Source: Candidatus Saccharimonadota bacterium
GTDB taxonomy: Bacteria; Patescibacteriota; Saccharimonadia; Saccharimonadales; UBA10212
NCBI GenBank assembly: GCA_016234585.1
Contig: JACRBB010000029.1
Location: 1 to 43,499, forward strand
Length of the DNA: 43,499 bases
Direction: 5' to 3'
Shown piece after piece: positions 1 to 10,527 of this stretch. The notes beneath the pieces were generated by a model. That model saw only the letters and a list, made by a program, of their open reading frames with translations. It searched no databases and had not been told where the DNA came from. Numbering within the stretch: the stretch's first letter is position 1; each line of letters opens with the position of its first letter. The translations under genes were made by a program, and so were the position numbers.

Positions 1-2
1 CG

Positions 3-128
3 GTTTGGTATGCCCATAAACTTCGTAACCGGTTGGTGCACGAGCCGGGCACCAAGCTCAAAAAACGTGAGGCCCAAAACGCTTTGGCTGGATTCAGACG
101 GGGCTTAAAGGATCTGGGGGCCTTATAA
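3..128 (+). CDS. C-terminal fragment of an upstream conserved hypothetical protein (…YAHKLRNRLVHEPGTKLKKREAQNALAGFRRGLKDLGAL*)
   Basis: Open frame from the window start to TAA at 126-128, directly abutting gatB. Confidence 0.5.
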   Translation, partial: VWYAHKLRNRLVHEPGTKLKKREAQNALAGFRRGLKDLGAL

Positions 129-129
129 G

Positions 130-1560
130 ATGGCGCTTGATACAAAGGCAAAAGAAAAATATATTCCGACCATCGGAATTGAAACCCATGTGCAACTTAA
201 GACCAAAACCAAGTTGTTCGCCGCGGTTGGCAATGATGCCCGAGAGGCTGCGCCAAATACTCTTATCAGTCATATTTGTGTGGGTATGCCCGGAGCCTTA
301 CCGTATCTTAATCAAGCGGCCGTTGAACTGGCAGTCAGGGCAGCTTTTGCCCTCAATACTAAGCCTCAGACTCATAGTTACTTTGAGCGCAAGCACTACT
401 TTTACCCTGATTCACCACTGGGGTACCAGATTAGCCAAATGCACCATCCGATTATCGTCGGTGGCTCGGTATCAATCATGACCAACGGTGAGCCCAAAAC
501 TATACGGATCAATCGGGCTCAACTGGAGGCTGATGCCGGTAAAAACATCCACCCAGCTGGTACGGACTACTCGTTGGTGGATCTTAACCGAGCCGGAACC
601 CCCTTGCTGGAAATCGTCAGCGAACCTGATATCCATAGCGCCGCGGAGGCCAAAGCTTATGCCCGCGAGCTCTATTTGCTGATGAAGTATTCCGGGGTTA
701 GCGATGTGGATCTGTACCATGGCAACCTACGTTTTGACGTTAATGTCAGTGTTAGCCCGGATGCTTCAAAGCTGGGCGTCCGTTCGGAGGTAAAGAATTT
801 AAATAGCTTTAGGAGCGTGGAAAACGCCGTTAAATTTGAAATAAACCGCCAGATCGAGCTGCTAGAAAAAGGCCAAACCATTGTTCAGGAAACCCGAGGC
901 TGGGACGAAGCCAAGCAAAAAACCACCAGCCAGCGCGGTAAAGAGGAGGCTCATGACTATCGCTATATGCCAGAGCCCGATATCCCGCCAATCGAACTTA
1001 GCGAGGCCGATATTTCCCGTTTCAAAAAGGACTTGCCTGAACTGCCTAAATCTATTCGTCAAAAGTTAGATAAAGTAGGTCTGGACGCTAAAGTAATCGA
1101 GGATATTTTAGATATGCCAGAAACTAGTATCGAGTATATTCTGAAGGCTATAAACACCCGAGTCCCTAATGAAAATATCCGCAGGCTAGCTTTCAATTTA
1201 CTTGAAATATCTGGAGTATCGAAAGTAAGTTTTGAAGATATTATTGCGGTTACAGAAATGGTGCGAATGGGGAAACTTAGTACCACCGCTTCCAGGCAGA
1301 TTCTTCATGAAAGTGGAAGAACAGGCGATAATCTAGAAATTATTATTGAAAGATTAAATCTAACTCAGGTCTCTGACGAAGGTGAGATTGAAAAAATCGT
1401 GGCGGAGGTTCTGGAAGAAAACAAAAAAGCAACCGCTGACATCAAGAAAGGCGAGTTGAAAGCCATTGGCTTTTTAGTGGGACAAGTAATGGCCAAAAGC
1501 CAGGGTAAGGCTAACCCAGGAGTCGCCCAAAAAATTATCAAAAAACAGCTGGGCATATAA
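130..1560 (+). CDS. gatB: Aspartyl/glutamyl-tRNA(Asn/Gln) amidotransferase subunit B
   Basis: 476-aa ORF; GIETHVQLKTKTKLF, YPDSPLGYQISQ, RSEVKNLNSFRSVENA; GatB/YqeY C-terminal domain. Confidence 0.97.
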   Translation: MALDTKAKEKYIPTIGIETHVQLKTKTKLFAAVGNDAREAAPNTLISHICVGMPGALPYLNQAAVELAVRAAFALNTKPQTHSYFERKHYFYPDSPLGYQISQMHHPIIVGGSVSIMTNGEPKTIRINRAQLEADAGKNIHPAGTDYSLVDLNRAGTPLLEIVSEPDIHSAAEAKAYARELYLLMKYSGVSDVDLYHGNLRFDVNVSVSPDASKLGVRSEVKNLNSFRSVENAVKFEINRQIELLEKGQTIVQETRGWDEAKQKTTSQRGKEEAHDYRYMPEPDIPPIELSEADISRFKKDLPELPKSIRQKLDKVGLDAKVIEDILDMPETSIEYILKAINTRVPNENIRRLAFNLLEISGVSKVSFEDIIAVTEMVRMGKLSTTASRQILHESGRTGDNLEIIIERLNLTQVSDEGEIEKIVAEVLEENKKATADIKKGELKAIGFLVGQVMAKSQGKANPGVAQKIIKKQLGI

Positions 1561-1607
1561 GCGGTTTAATTGCTTAGTCACTAGTTTATTAGCTATACTA
1601 TGCCCAT

Positions 1608-1865
1608 ATGGATTCGGCAGCTGAAGCTTTACTGATAATCGTTAGCGCGACTTTAAGTGTATTTTTGATATTACTTATCGTTGTAGTGGTATATGTAATA
1701 TCTTTGCTCAAACAAATCCGTCGGATTGCCGAGCATGCCGAGAACGTCGCTGACTCGGTAGAATCGGCTGCCTCGGCGTTTGAAAAAACCGCTTCACCGT
1801 TGGCAGTACTAAAAATCGTGGGTAGTATCGTAGAAAATGCCGCCAAATTCAGGCGTAAAAAATGA
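1608..1865 (+). CDS. Small single-TM protein, DUF948-like
   Basis: 85 aa, N-terminal TM helix then amphipathic helix; paired with a YtxH-like gene. Confidence 0.6.
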   Translation: MDSAAEALLIIVSATLSVFLILLIVVVVYVISLLKQIRRIAEHAENVADSVESAASAFEKTASPLAVLKIVGSIVENAAKFRRKK

Positions 1866-1877
1866 AGGGAAAATATA

Positions 1878-2288
1878 ATGGCTAAAGACGAACAGGCAGG
1901 AAAAAAAATGGCAATCGGAGCCGCAATCGCAGGAGTGGCGGGGTATCTGGCTGGTATTTTAACAGCTCCAAAGAGTGGTAAGCAAACCCGTACCGACATT
2001 GCCAACAAAGCTGAGGATATAAAAGAAGGCGCGGCCGAGCAACTAGAACAGCTACACCAGGAACTTAACTCGCTTTTGGATAAGGCCAAGACCCAAACAA
2101 TAGCGCTTAGCGCCCAGGCTCGCGAAGAGTTTAATGAAGCCGTCATACGAGCCAAAGATGCTCAAAACAAGACGACCCATGTTCTTAAGGCCGTTAAAAA
2201 AGGCGAGGCCGACGACCCGCAGCTAAACAAGGCCGTCAAGCAAGCCAAACAAGCCCAAAAAAATCTCTCCAAATACCTAAAAAGCTAA
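1878..2288 (+). CDS. YtxH-like general stress / gas-vesicle-type membrane-associated protein
   Basis: N-terminal GAAIAGVAGYLAGILTAPKSGKQTR typical of the YtxH family; long charged helix. Confidence 0.75.
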   Translation: MAKDEQAGKKMAIGAAIAGVAGYLAGILTAPKSGKQTRTDIANKAEDIKEGAAEQLEQLHQELNSLLDKAKTQTIALSAQAREEFNEAVIRAKDAQNKTTHVLKAVKKGEADDPQLNKAVKQAKQAQKNLSKYLKS

Positions 2289-2349
2289 GCGCGCTGCGCT
2301 CAATAAAAAGCTTGAACCATGCCAGGTTTTAATCTGTATAATATAGGTA

Positions 2350-5300
2350 ATGAGCCAGACAGGGGAGACTAAAATTAAAAAAAAAGCGGCTGCACCAACA
2401 ACTTTGCAGCCGTCTGACTATGTGCACCTGCATAACCACACCCAGTATAGCCTACTGGATGGTTTGACCAAAGTTCCTGAACTTACCTCGTTTATAAAAA
2501 AGATGGGTATGGATGCTGTGGCCGTGACAGACCACGGTACTATGAGCGGCGCCATAGAATTTTATAAAGCCGCCAATGATGCTGGAATAAAACCGATAAT
2601 TGGCATGGAGGCCTACATAGCTGCCCGTCGGCACACCGACAAAGATTCAGCTTCAGACAGGCAATACTATCACCTGACTATGCTGGCCATGAATAACCAG
2701 GGCTATCAGAATCTCATGCGTCTATCAACGATCGCCAACTTGGACGGATTCTATTACAAACCGCGAATCGACCGCGACCTGCTGGAAAAGCATGCTCAAG
2801 GCATTATTGTGCTAAGCGGCTGCATGGGCGGTGAAGTCAGCGACGCACTGCGTCAGGGCCAATACCAACAGGCTAAGGAAATCGCGGTTTGGTATAAAAA
2901 GGTTTTTGGTGACAGATACTACATAGAACTTCTGGATAGTGGCCACCCTAGCCATCCGAAAGCTTGGTCGGAACAAATTTCGGTTAACGAACAACTGCTG
3001 AAAGTAGCCGATGAACTAGAAATTCCGGCGGTTGTAACTTGTGACGCCCACTATTTGAAACACGAGGACCAAGAAGCTCACGAGATTCTGCTGTGCGTCC
3101 AAACTGGCTCTTTTTTAGCTGACGAACAGCGAATGAGTTTAAAAGATTTTGAACTACACGTCGCTGACCCACGTGAGGTTATTAGACGCTGGGGCAAAGA
3201 TAACCCGGAGCTTATCACTAACTCCAAGAAGATCGCTGACCGCTGTAAAATAAATATCGAACTTGGCAAAATTCTGATTCCCAAATTTCCGGTCCCGTCT
3301 GGCGAAACGGAAGAGACAGTCCTACACAAACAGGTTTGGTGTGGTTTGGCTTGGAGATATGGCGGGAAAACCAGGAACCAAGCGGAAAAATTATCAATTT
3401 CCGAGGCTAAGAAATGTTTACCGAAACAAGTTATCGAAAGGGCCGAATATGAGCTTGGCTCCATTAGTAAGATGGGCTTTAATGGCTACTTTTTAATTGT
3501 CGCGGATTTTATCAACTGGGGTAAAGACCAGGGCATTGTGTTCGGGCCGGGTCGTGGCAGCGCCGCCGGTTCCATCGTAGCTTACGCTACTCGGATTACC
3601 GAACTGGACCCGCTGGCCTATGATCTGTTATTTGAACGGTTTTTAAATCCCGATCGCATAAGTATGCCGGATATCGATATAGACATTCAGGATTCGCGGC
3701 GCGATGAGGTAATCAATTACTGCGTGAATAAGTATGGTACTGACCGAGTTGCTAATATCGTAACATTCGGCCGGATGGCTGCCCGCAACTCGGTACGGGA
3801 TGTCGCCAGAGTCTTGCAAGTGCCATATTCTGAGGCCGACCGGCTATCAAAGATGATTCCGCCACCGGTCCAGGGTCGTCATACGCCACTGGCTACCCAC
3901 TTGAAGGAGGTGGCTGAGCTCAAGGCCGAGAATGCTAACAACCCACAGTCGGCCCGGGTCTTCGAACTGGCTACCAGGCTGGAAGGCACTATTCGCAGCC
4001 ATGGCGTTCATGCCGCCGGAGTGGTTATTGCCCATGACGATATCGTAAAATTCGTGCCCTTGGAAATGGCTCAAAAAGGTGTGGTAGCCACTCAATATTC
4101 TATGGGTCCGATCGAGGATCTGGGACTGCTTAAGATGGATTTTTTGGGTTTATCTAACCTAACCACTATCAAGAACGCTCTGCGTATTATAAAAAAAGTC
4201 TACGAAAAAAACATTAATATCGATCAGGTCCCGCTTGATGATGCTAAAACATTTGAGCTTCTGAAACGTGGCGAAACTACCGGTGTTTTCCAGCTGGAAT
4301 CGGCAGGTATGCGACGATATTTAAAGCAGCTTAAACCCAATCAGTTCGAAGATATCATCGCCATGGTTTCTTTATACCGTCCCGGCCCGATTGCCGAGAT
4401 ACCCCAGTTCATAGTCGGTAAGAATCAACCAAAGCGGATTACTTACCCGCATAGCTCGCTGGAACCGATCCTAAAAAGCACTTATGGGGTGATGGTTTAT
4501 CAGGAGCAGATTATCGGCATGTTGCAGATGATTGCCGGCTACAGTCCGGGCCAAGCCGACTTGGTTCGTAAAGCCATCGGCAAAAAGAAGCGCGATATCA
4601 TGACAGCTGAAATGCCCCGGTTCATTGAGGGTTGTCTTAAACAGGGTCTCACTAAAACCGAGTCTCAAAAATTGTGGGCGCTCATTCAACCGTTCGCCGA
4701 CTACTCGTTTAACAAGAGTCATGCTGCCTGTTACGCCATGATAGCCTACCAAACGGCTTATCTTAAGGCCCATTATCCCGACGCTTTCATGGCGGCTGTG
4801 ATGACCAGCGATTACGATAATACCGACCGACTGGCCATAGAAATCAAAGAGTGTAAGCAACTTGGCATCGAGGTGCTATCGCCTGATGTTAACGAGTCGT
4901 TTCATGAATTCGCAATCGTTGGCGGCCAAAAACAAATCAGATTTGGCCTGGACGCTATAAAAAATGTCGGCCATGGCGCTGCCGAAGAAATTATCAGAGC
5001 CAGAGAAGCCAGTGGCGGCCGATTCAATAAGATTGAGGATTTTTGCAAATCGGTCAGCCCCCAGACAGTTAACCGCAAGTCCATGGAAAGCCTGATCAAA
5101 GCCGGAGCTTTGGATCGTTTCGGTGAGCGCAGTCTGTTGCTGCATAACATCGAAAATATCCTGGCCTTGTCCGGCCGCCTGCAAAAAGACGAAGCCAGCG
5201 GCCAAGTGGGGCTTTTTGGCACCGCCAGCGACAACCCCGACGAATCAATCCTTAAATTAGCCTGGAATAACGCCAATCCGGTTCATTCAGCAGCCGAACA

Positions 5301-5997
5301 GCTGGCTTGGGAGCGGGAACTGCTTGGTCTGTACCTTAGTAGCCATCCATTGGAGGCCTATGAGGCGATACTAGCGTCACAGACCGTACCGTTGAACACC
5401 GTGATAGCCGGTATGGAAGGCAAAGAGATAACTGTCGGGGGCACAATAACCGAAATGCGTGAAATAACTACCAAAAAAGGTGCCAAGATGGCCTTTGCCA
5501 AGCTTGCCGATATGGAAGGGGAGATAGAATTAATCGTATTCCCCAAGCTTTATGCGGTGGATCCCACCGTCTGGCAGCGCGACCAAATAATAATCGGACG
5601 GGGCAAGCTAGGAGGTGGCAGGGGCAACAACGCCGGCGAAGAACTGAAGTTGCTGGTCGATGAGGCCAAACTAATTAACTCCGATGACCCCGCCGGCAAC
5701 ACATTTAAAAAAACCGCTCCAGCTTCCATCCCTAAAACTACTAAAAAAGCCGAAATCTCGGTACCCAAGGTACCCCAGCGTCTATATATCCGCCTGGAAG
5801 ATAGTTCGGACAAACCAGTACTGCTGGCTCTAAAAGAAAAACTGGATATCTACAGAGGTCAAACCGAAGTAGTTTTAGTTACGGGCGTCGAAACTGGCAA
5901 ACAGGCCATAAAATTGCCTCAAGCTATCGATATTAACGAAGAAAGCCTGCGGGACTTAGCCTCAGTATTCGGCGCCACTAACGTGGTTTTACGATAA
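2350..5997 (+). CDS. dnaE: DNA polymerase III subunit alpha
   Basis: 1215 aa; PHP motif (HLHNHTQYSLLDG), FGPGRGSAAGS, PDIDIDIQDSRRDEVI, YSFNKSHAACYA; OB-fold C-terminus. Confidence 0.98.
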   Translation: MSQTGETKIKKKAAAPTTLQPSDYVHLHNHTQYSLLDGLTKVPELTSFIKKMGMDAVAVTDHGTMSGAIEFYKAANDAGIKPIIGMEAYIAARRHTDKDSASDRQYYHLTMLAMNNQGYQNLMRLSTIANLDGFYYKPRIDRDLLEKHAQGIIVLSGCMGGEVSDALRQGQYQQAKEIAVWYKKVFGDRYYIELLDSGHPSHPKAWSEQISVNEQLLKVADELEIPAVVTCDAHYLKHEDQEAHEILLCVQTGSFLADEQRMSLKDFELHVADPREVIRRWGKDNPELITNSKKIADRCKINIELGKILIPKFPVPSGETEETVLHKQVWCGLAWRYGGKTRNQAEKLSISEAKKCLPKQVIERAEYELGSISKMGFNGYFLIVADFINWGKDQGIVFGPGRGSAAGSIVAYATRITELDPLAYDLLFERFLNPDRISMPDIDIDIQDSRRDEVINYCVNKYGTDRVANIVTFGRMAARNSVRDVARVLQVPYSEADRLSKMIPPPVQGRHTPLATHLKEVAELKAENANNPQSARVFELATRLEGTIRSHGVHAAGVVIAHDDIVKFVPLEMAQKGVVATQYSMGPIEDLGLLKMDFLGLSNLTTIKNALRIIKKVYEKNINIDQVPLDDAKTFELLKRGETTGVFQLESAGMRRYLKQLKPNQFEDIIAMVSLYRPGPIAEIPQFIVGKNQPKRITYPHSSLEPILKSTYGVMVYQEQIIGMLQMIAGYSPGQADLVRKAIGKKKRDIMTAEMPRFIEGCLKQGLTKTESQKLWALIQPFADYSFNKSHAACYAMIAYQTAYLKAHYPDAFMAAVMTSDYDNTDRLAIEIKECKQLGIEVLSPDVNESFHEFAIVGGQKQIRFGLDAIKNVGHGAAEEIIRAREASGGRFNKIEDFCKSVSPQTVNRKSMESLIKAGALDRFGERSLLLHNIENILALSGRLQKDEASGQVGLFGTASDNPDESILKLAWNNANPVHSAAEQLAWERELLGLYLSSHPLEAYEAILASQTVPLNTVIAGMEGKEITVGGTITEMREITTKKGAKMAFAKLADMEGEIELIVFPKLYAVDPTVWQRDQIIIGRGKLGGGRGNNAGEELKLLVDEAKLINSDDPAGNTFKKTAPASIPKTTKKAEISVPKVPQRLYIRLEDSSDKPVLLALKEKLDIYRGQTEVVLVTGVETGKQAIKLPQAIDINEESLRDLASVFGATNVVLR

Positions 5998-6001
5998 AAA
6001 G

Positions 6002-7096
6002 CTACTGAATTAGTCCAGCTGTCTGAGTCAACAGGTAGGCGCAGGCAGCTATCGTAATCAGACCAATATCGACTAACGGGTGCCTGATAGCGAAAGCCTC
6101 GCTCTTGCTGAAGGCTCGGCGAGCCGCCAGGGCATGTTTGCTTACCCATAGTCCTAATGCCGCTACGGCTATAAAACCAGCCATTCCAGTTGCCAGACTG
6201 GCTGCCGGAAGGTGAGCAAAGGCTACCTGGGCTTTGGAGGTTCGCAAAGATAGGGTCACACCAGAAGTCGGTGTTTCAGTCGTGGTCGGTTTGGCTTTTG
6301 TTTTGGCTTTAGGCGTCAATTTTTTTGTGTCCGCCGGTTTGGCTACATCTGAAGTTGGTTGCTCCGACGTCGGGCTGGCTGCTGGCGCTGGAGCGGGCGC
6401 TGGGATGGTCTGGGTAGATGTAGGTTTGGCCGCTGCGGCTGGAGGTGGGGCAGCTACTGCCGGTGGTGGCGCCGGCGCGCTAGCCGGCTTACCATAAAAC
6501 GCTACGACGATAGTCATCGGGCCGCCGCCAGCCGAGGTATAGTTTTCATTATTGGCGAAGCCAAAACCGACATCTGAAAAGGCTGGGTCCAATAGGTTTT
6601 CGCGGTGGGGCGCGCTGGCCATCCAACCGGCTATCGTTGATTGTTCATCACTAAAGCCGGCGGCCAAGTTTTCGCCCAATTTTTGGTAGGCATAGCCTTG
6701 GGCGTTAACGAATACCCACGGTGTATTTCCTTCGGGCGTGTTATGACTCCAATAGTTGCGGGTCGCCATGTCATTGGCTTTGGCTTGGGCGGCAGCGTTG
6801 AGTTTTCCGTTCAGCGATAACGCGCTGACACCGTTACTGGTTCTTTGGGTGTTGCTATTGCTTAAAAGTCCGCTGACACTCATGCTGGTGGCGTATGCCA
6901 GCACTTTGCTGCCAGGGTGGCGCACGGCGGCTTGCAGCACTCCAGTTTGGCCGCCTAGACTCAGAAAGAAACCGGCCAACAGTAGCACCGGTAGGTATGG
7001 CCAATGGACTCTTTCAAAAGCCTTAGAACTCACGCCCTTGGGCTTGTGTTTGTGTTGTCCGGTGGAACGGACGTAGTTTTTTATTTTGGCGCTCAT
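6002..7096 (-). CDS. CAP/SCP-domain (YkwD-like) extracellular protein with Pro/Ala-rich linker and C-terminal TM segments
   Basis: NAAAQAKANDMATRNYWSHNTPEGNTPWVF … GENLAAGFSDEQSTIAGWMASAPHRENLLDPAFSDVGFGF. Confidence 0.85.
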   Translation of the reverse strand: MSAKIKNYVRSTGQHKHKPKGVSSKAFERVHWPYLPVLLLAGFFLSLGGQTGVLQAAVRHPGSKVLAYATSMSVSGLLSNSNTQRTSNGVSALSLNGKLNAAAQAKANDMATRNYWSHNTPEGNTPWVFVNAQGYAYQKLGENLAAGFSDEQSTIAGWMASAPHRENLLDPAFSDVGFGFANNENYTSAGGGPMTIVVAFYGKPASAPAPPPAVAAPPPAAAAKPTSTQTIPAPAPAPAASPTSEQPTSDVAKPADTKKLTPKAKTKAKPTTTETPTSGVTLSLRTSKAQVAFAHLPAASLATGMAGFIAVAALGLWVSKHALAARRAFSKSEAFAIRHPLVDIGLITIAACAYLLTQTAGLIQ

Positions 7097-7121
7097 TTTA
7101 CTATAAACATTATCATATTAT

Positions 7122-7646
7122 TTAACGAGCTTGTCCAGGCCAAAGCTCAGCAAATCGTAAATGATACAGACCGATAGCTGCCGCTACAGTTACGTTAAAT
7201 GACTCCTTAGAACCAGACATCGGTATCTGGAGATGGATGTCACAGCTATCTAAAACAGGTTGATTCAGACCATCGATTTCATTGCCGGCCAAAAGAGCGA
7301 TTTTGTTCGGCGGATCATAGTTGCCTAGATCTATGGAGTCAGGCGTCTGTTCCAGCGCGGCTATAGTATAGCCGTCGGATTTCAGAAAAGTGATCAGTGA
7401 CTTTATATTTGCCTCATGGCTCCACTCCAGAGTGTTTTCAGCACCCAGGGCGGTTTTGTGGATTTGCCGGGTTAACTTTGCCCTCAAATGCGGTAGTCTT
7501 TTGTCTTTTGGTACTTCGGGGTAGGGGCTATATCCGCTCAGGTATAGATGGTCGACTCCAAAACCTTCGGCGGTTCTCATCAGGCTGCCGATATTGTGGC
7601 AGGATCTTACGTCATGGGCTATTAAGACAATCCGGCGTGCTTTCAT
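7122..7646 (-). CDS. TrmH/SpoU-family RNA 2'-O-methyltransferase
   Basis: HDVRSCHNIGSLMRTAEGFG, LLAGNEIDGL, IPMSGSKESFNVTVAAAI; the internal Met is preferred over the longer ORF start at 7715. Confidence 0.85.
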   Translation of the reverse strand: MKARRIVLIAHDVRSCHNIGSLMRTAEGFGVDHLYLSGYSPYPEVPKDKRLPHLRAKLTRQIHKTALGAENTLEWSHEANIKSLITFLKSDGYTIAALEQTPDSIDLGNYDPPNKIALLAGNEIDGLNQPVLDSCDIHLQIPMSGSKESFNVTVAAAIGLYHLRFAELWPGQAR

Positions 7647-7694
7647 AGCACTAATATAACAGCCTGGCCGACACTTCTCGCAAGGATAAAGGTA

Positions 7695-9320
7695 ATGCTT
7701 TATACTGTAAAACATATGTCTCAGGATGCTCGCAGGGACGAAGAAGTAACAACTCAGCGCCGGGCCGGTGTGCTGGGCATGAGCTATGTTGATACCAGCA
7801 AATTACAAAAACAACTCTTCAAAGACGTCCTGCCCATGCCGGAGCTATACAGTCTAAGAGTTGTTCCACTGGCAGCTGATAGCCACTACATCCAATTTGG
7901 GGTCACCACCCGTACCTCACAGCAGACAATTAACAATCTTAGAGCTCGATTTTCAGACCAAAGGCTTGACTTTTCGATAATTTCGGATACCGGCTACGGC
8001 GAGTATATGAAGCTTTATGATCCGCCTAAGCAAGTAAGCTATCAAGACATTGGTCTAGTTGTTGGCGGTGATGAAGGTCAAAAGATGGTAGAGTCTGTTA
8101 GCGCCACACTGAATCAGGTTCGGGCCGACGACATGCTAGCCTATCTGGTCCAGCAAGCCTATAAACTGAAAGCCAGTGACATCCATATGGAATGCCAGCG
8201 TGACAACGTGCGTATCCGGTTCCGTGTAGACGGCGTCTTGCATCCGGTAGCTTTCATGAGTCAAGACAAATATCACCACCTGGTAGCTGCCGTAGCCAGC
8301 TCCGCCAATGTTTCCACCAGCGCCAACGACGCCCAGACCGGCCATATCAGCCGCAGTTACAAACTGGCTACTGGCGAGGATGTGGTACTGAACCTGCGCA
8401 TCGAAACCGTGCCGACCGTTTATGGCATGGACGTCGTCATGCGGCTTTTCAACCTAAGACTTGAGCTTTTCAAGTTGGAAAACCTTGGCCTATCCGCTCA
8501 GGAGCTAGAAGTGGTCGGTGATGTCATAAAGCACCCTACTGGCATGGTCTTGATTGTTGGCCCAACCGGTTCAGGCAAGACAACCACCCTTTATTCGCTG
8601 ATTAACACCTTAAATACCCCGGAACGAAAAATCATCACCCTGGAAGATCCAGTAGAGTACAACATGCCCGGTGTCGTTCAAATCCCGGTTGCTGGCGATC
8701 TGAAAACCCAGAACTTCGCCGAAAGGTTACGGGCCGTCTTACGTCTGGATCCCGATGTGGTGATGGTCGGGGAAATCCGCGACCAAGATACCGCCAAGAC
8801 CGCCTTACAGGGAGCGCTAACCGGCCATTTGGTGCTTAGTACTTTCCACGCCAGCAATGCCGCCGCGGCCTTAACGCGCATGCTTGATTTGGTCGGCATC
8901 AACCCTCTGTTCGCCAGCGCTATGCACTTGATTATGGCCCAGCGGCTGGTGCGCCGCCTAGACGATACCACCAAACAACCTTATAAACCGGATGATGCGC
9001 TTAAGCAGCAGCTTCAGTCTGTCATCGACAGCATGCCGCCGTCCATCCAAAAACCTGACATTAACCAGATTACTTTATATAAACCGGGCAGCTCCGACAA
9101 AAACCCCTTCGGATACACCGGCCAGCTGGCTCTTCGTGAGCAGTTAATTATGACTCCGGGCGTTCAACAGCTACTTAGGTTACCGCCTAACCAGATTACA
9201 ACCGAGATTTTGCAAGCCAAAGCCGTGCAAGAAGGCATGCGGACCATGCTACAAGACGGCATATTGAAGGCCTTCCAGGGGCTGACGACTCTGGAAGAAG
9301 TCTACAGGGTTGTAGGCTAA
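7695..9320 (+). CDS. Type IV pilus / type II secretion assembly ATPase (PilB/GspE family)
   Basis: Walker A GPTGSGKTTTLYSLI, LEDPVEY, Walker B DPDVVMVGEIRD, STFHASNA. Confidence 0.92.
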   Translation: MLYTVKHMSQDARRDEEVTTQRRAGVLGMSYVDTSKLQKQLFKDVLPMPELYSLRVVPLAADSHYIQFGVTTRTSQQTINNLRARFSDQRLDFSIISDTGYGEYMKLYDPPKQVSYQDIGLVVGGDEGQKMVESVSATLNQVRADDMLAYLVQQAYKLKASDIHMECQRDNVRIRFRVDGVLHPVAFMSQDKYHHLVAAVASSANVSTSANDAQTGHISRSYKLATGEDVVLNLRIETVPTVYGMDVVMRLFNLRLELFKLENLGLSAQELEVVGDVIKHPTGMVLIVGPTGSGKTTTLYSLINTLNTPERKIITLEDPVEYNMPGVVQIPVAGDLKTQNFAERLRAVLRLDPDVVMVGEIRDQDTAKTALQGALTGHLVLSTFHASNAAAALTRMLDLVGINPLFASAMHLIMAQRLVRRLDDTTKQPYKPDDALKQQLQSVIDSMPPSIQKPDINQITLYKPGSSDKNPFGYTGQLALREQLIMTPGVQQLLRLPPNQITTEILQAKAVQEGMRTMLQDGILKAFQGLTTLEEVYRVVG

Positions 9321-9377
9321 CACTTGAGGGTTGTATTGCGTCACAGGGGTTTTTAGTGTAATATTTACTGGATTCTT

Positions 9378-9917
9378 ATGGAAAGTGTTATTAGAAAAAT
9401 TGAGAACAAGTATAAAAAAAGCGCCGTCGTTGATGTAAGAAGCGGCGATAATGTTCGAGTGCACCAAAAAATTGTCGAAGGGGGCAAAGAGCGAGTCCAG
9501 ATTTTTGAGGGTTTAGTTATCCGTGTCAATCGTAAAAACAGCTTAAGCAGTAGCTTTACGGTCCGTCGGATCGCCAGCGGTGTAGGCGTCGAAAAAACCT
9601 ATCTTATACACTCTCCAAACATCCTTAAAATAGAAGTTACTAAGCGTAGTCGTGTACGCCGTAACTACTTAAGTTACATGCGCGAACGTACCGGTAAGCG
9701 GGCTCGTTTGACTGGTGTGGATTTTGATAAAAACGCCGTGAATGAAGTCCGCGATGAAGTTGCCGAAGCCGAAGAGGCTAAGATCCAGGAAAAACAAGCC
9801 GAGGAACACGAAGCTGCCGAAGCAAAAAAAGAGGCTAAGCAGGCAAAACAAGAAGCCAAGGCCGAGGCCGCCATTGCCGAACACGAAGCTAAAGCCGAAC
9901 CCCAAAAAGCCGAATAA
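9378..9917 (+). CDS. rplS: 50S ribosomal protein L19 with long Ala/Glu/Lys-rich C-terminal extension
   Basis: VRSGDNVRVHQKIVEGGKERVQIFEGLVIRV, GVEKTYLIHSPNILKIEV, RVRRNYLSYMRERTGKRAR. Confidence 0.95.
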   Translation: MESVIRKIENKYKKSAVVDVRSGDNVRVHQKIVEGGKERVQIFEGLVIRVNRKNSLSSSFTVRRIASGVGVEKTYLIHSPNILKIEVTKRSRVRRNYLSYMRERTGKRARLTGVDFDKNAVNEVRDEVAEAEEAKIQEKQAEEHEAAEAKKEAKQAKQEAKAEAAIAEHEAKAEPQKAE

Positions 9918-9957
9918 ATCACTAGACCCCGACGCTTAAAACCTATACCCTGTTTTT

Positions 9958-10527
9958 ATGATAGGGGTTGACGAAGTCGGGCGCGGTGCCTGGGCGGGTC
10001 CACTGCTGGTAGTTGCTGTCCGGCAAATAGGCAAGCTTCCAGATGGCCTGACCGATTCTAAGTTATTATCTAAAGCCCAAAGAGAACGGTTACAAGCTAA
10101 ACTCCTAAAGTGTTGTGATGTTGGTGAAGGCTGGGTAAGCGCCGAAGAAATCGATTTATTAAAACTATCCCAAGCGCTAAGATTAGGCATCAGCCGAGCA
10201 CTTAAAGCCCTAAACGCTTTACCGGTCGAAGAAATTATTCTGGATGGCTCTGCCAATTACGTCGACGATAAATATGTTAACGCCAGTTGCCAGGTAAAAG
10301 CCGACAGGCTGGTTCCGATAGTCTCGGCGGCCAGTATCCACGCCAAAGTTGCCAGGGATAAGTTTATGAGTAATCTTGCCAAACACTATCCGAGTTATGG
10401 TTTTGAAACGCATGTTGGGTACGGCACCAAAGCCCACACTGAGGCGTTGGCTCAAAACGGCGTAGTGTCCGGTGTCCACAGACTGAGCTTTAAACCAGTG
10501 GGCATATTAGCCGGAGTCGCCGCGTGA
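9958..10527 (+). CDS. rnhB: Ribonuclease HII
   Basis: GVDEVGRGAWAGPL, LTDSKLLS, SAASIHAKVARD, GYGTKAH. Confidence 0.95.
   Translation: MIGVDEVGRGAWAGPLLVVAVRQIGKLPDGLTDSKLLSKAQRERLQAKLLKCCDVGEGWVSAEEIDLLKLSQALRLGISRALKALNALPVEEIILDGSANYVDDKYVNASCQVKADRLVPIVSAASIHAKVARDKFMSNLAKHYPSYGFETHVGYGTKAHTEALAQNGVVSGVHRLSFKPVGILAGVAA

Noticed and set aside
1598-2155. Long antisense ORF (185 aa, minus) over the DUF948/YtxH-like genes
   Set aside because: Shadow ORF of two well-supported plus-strand genes; Ser/Ala-rich artefactual composition.
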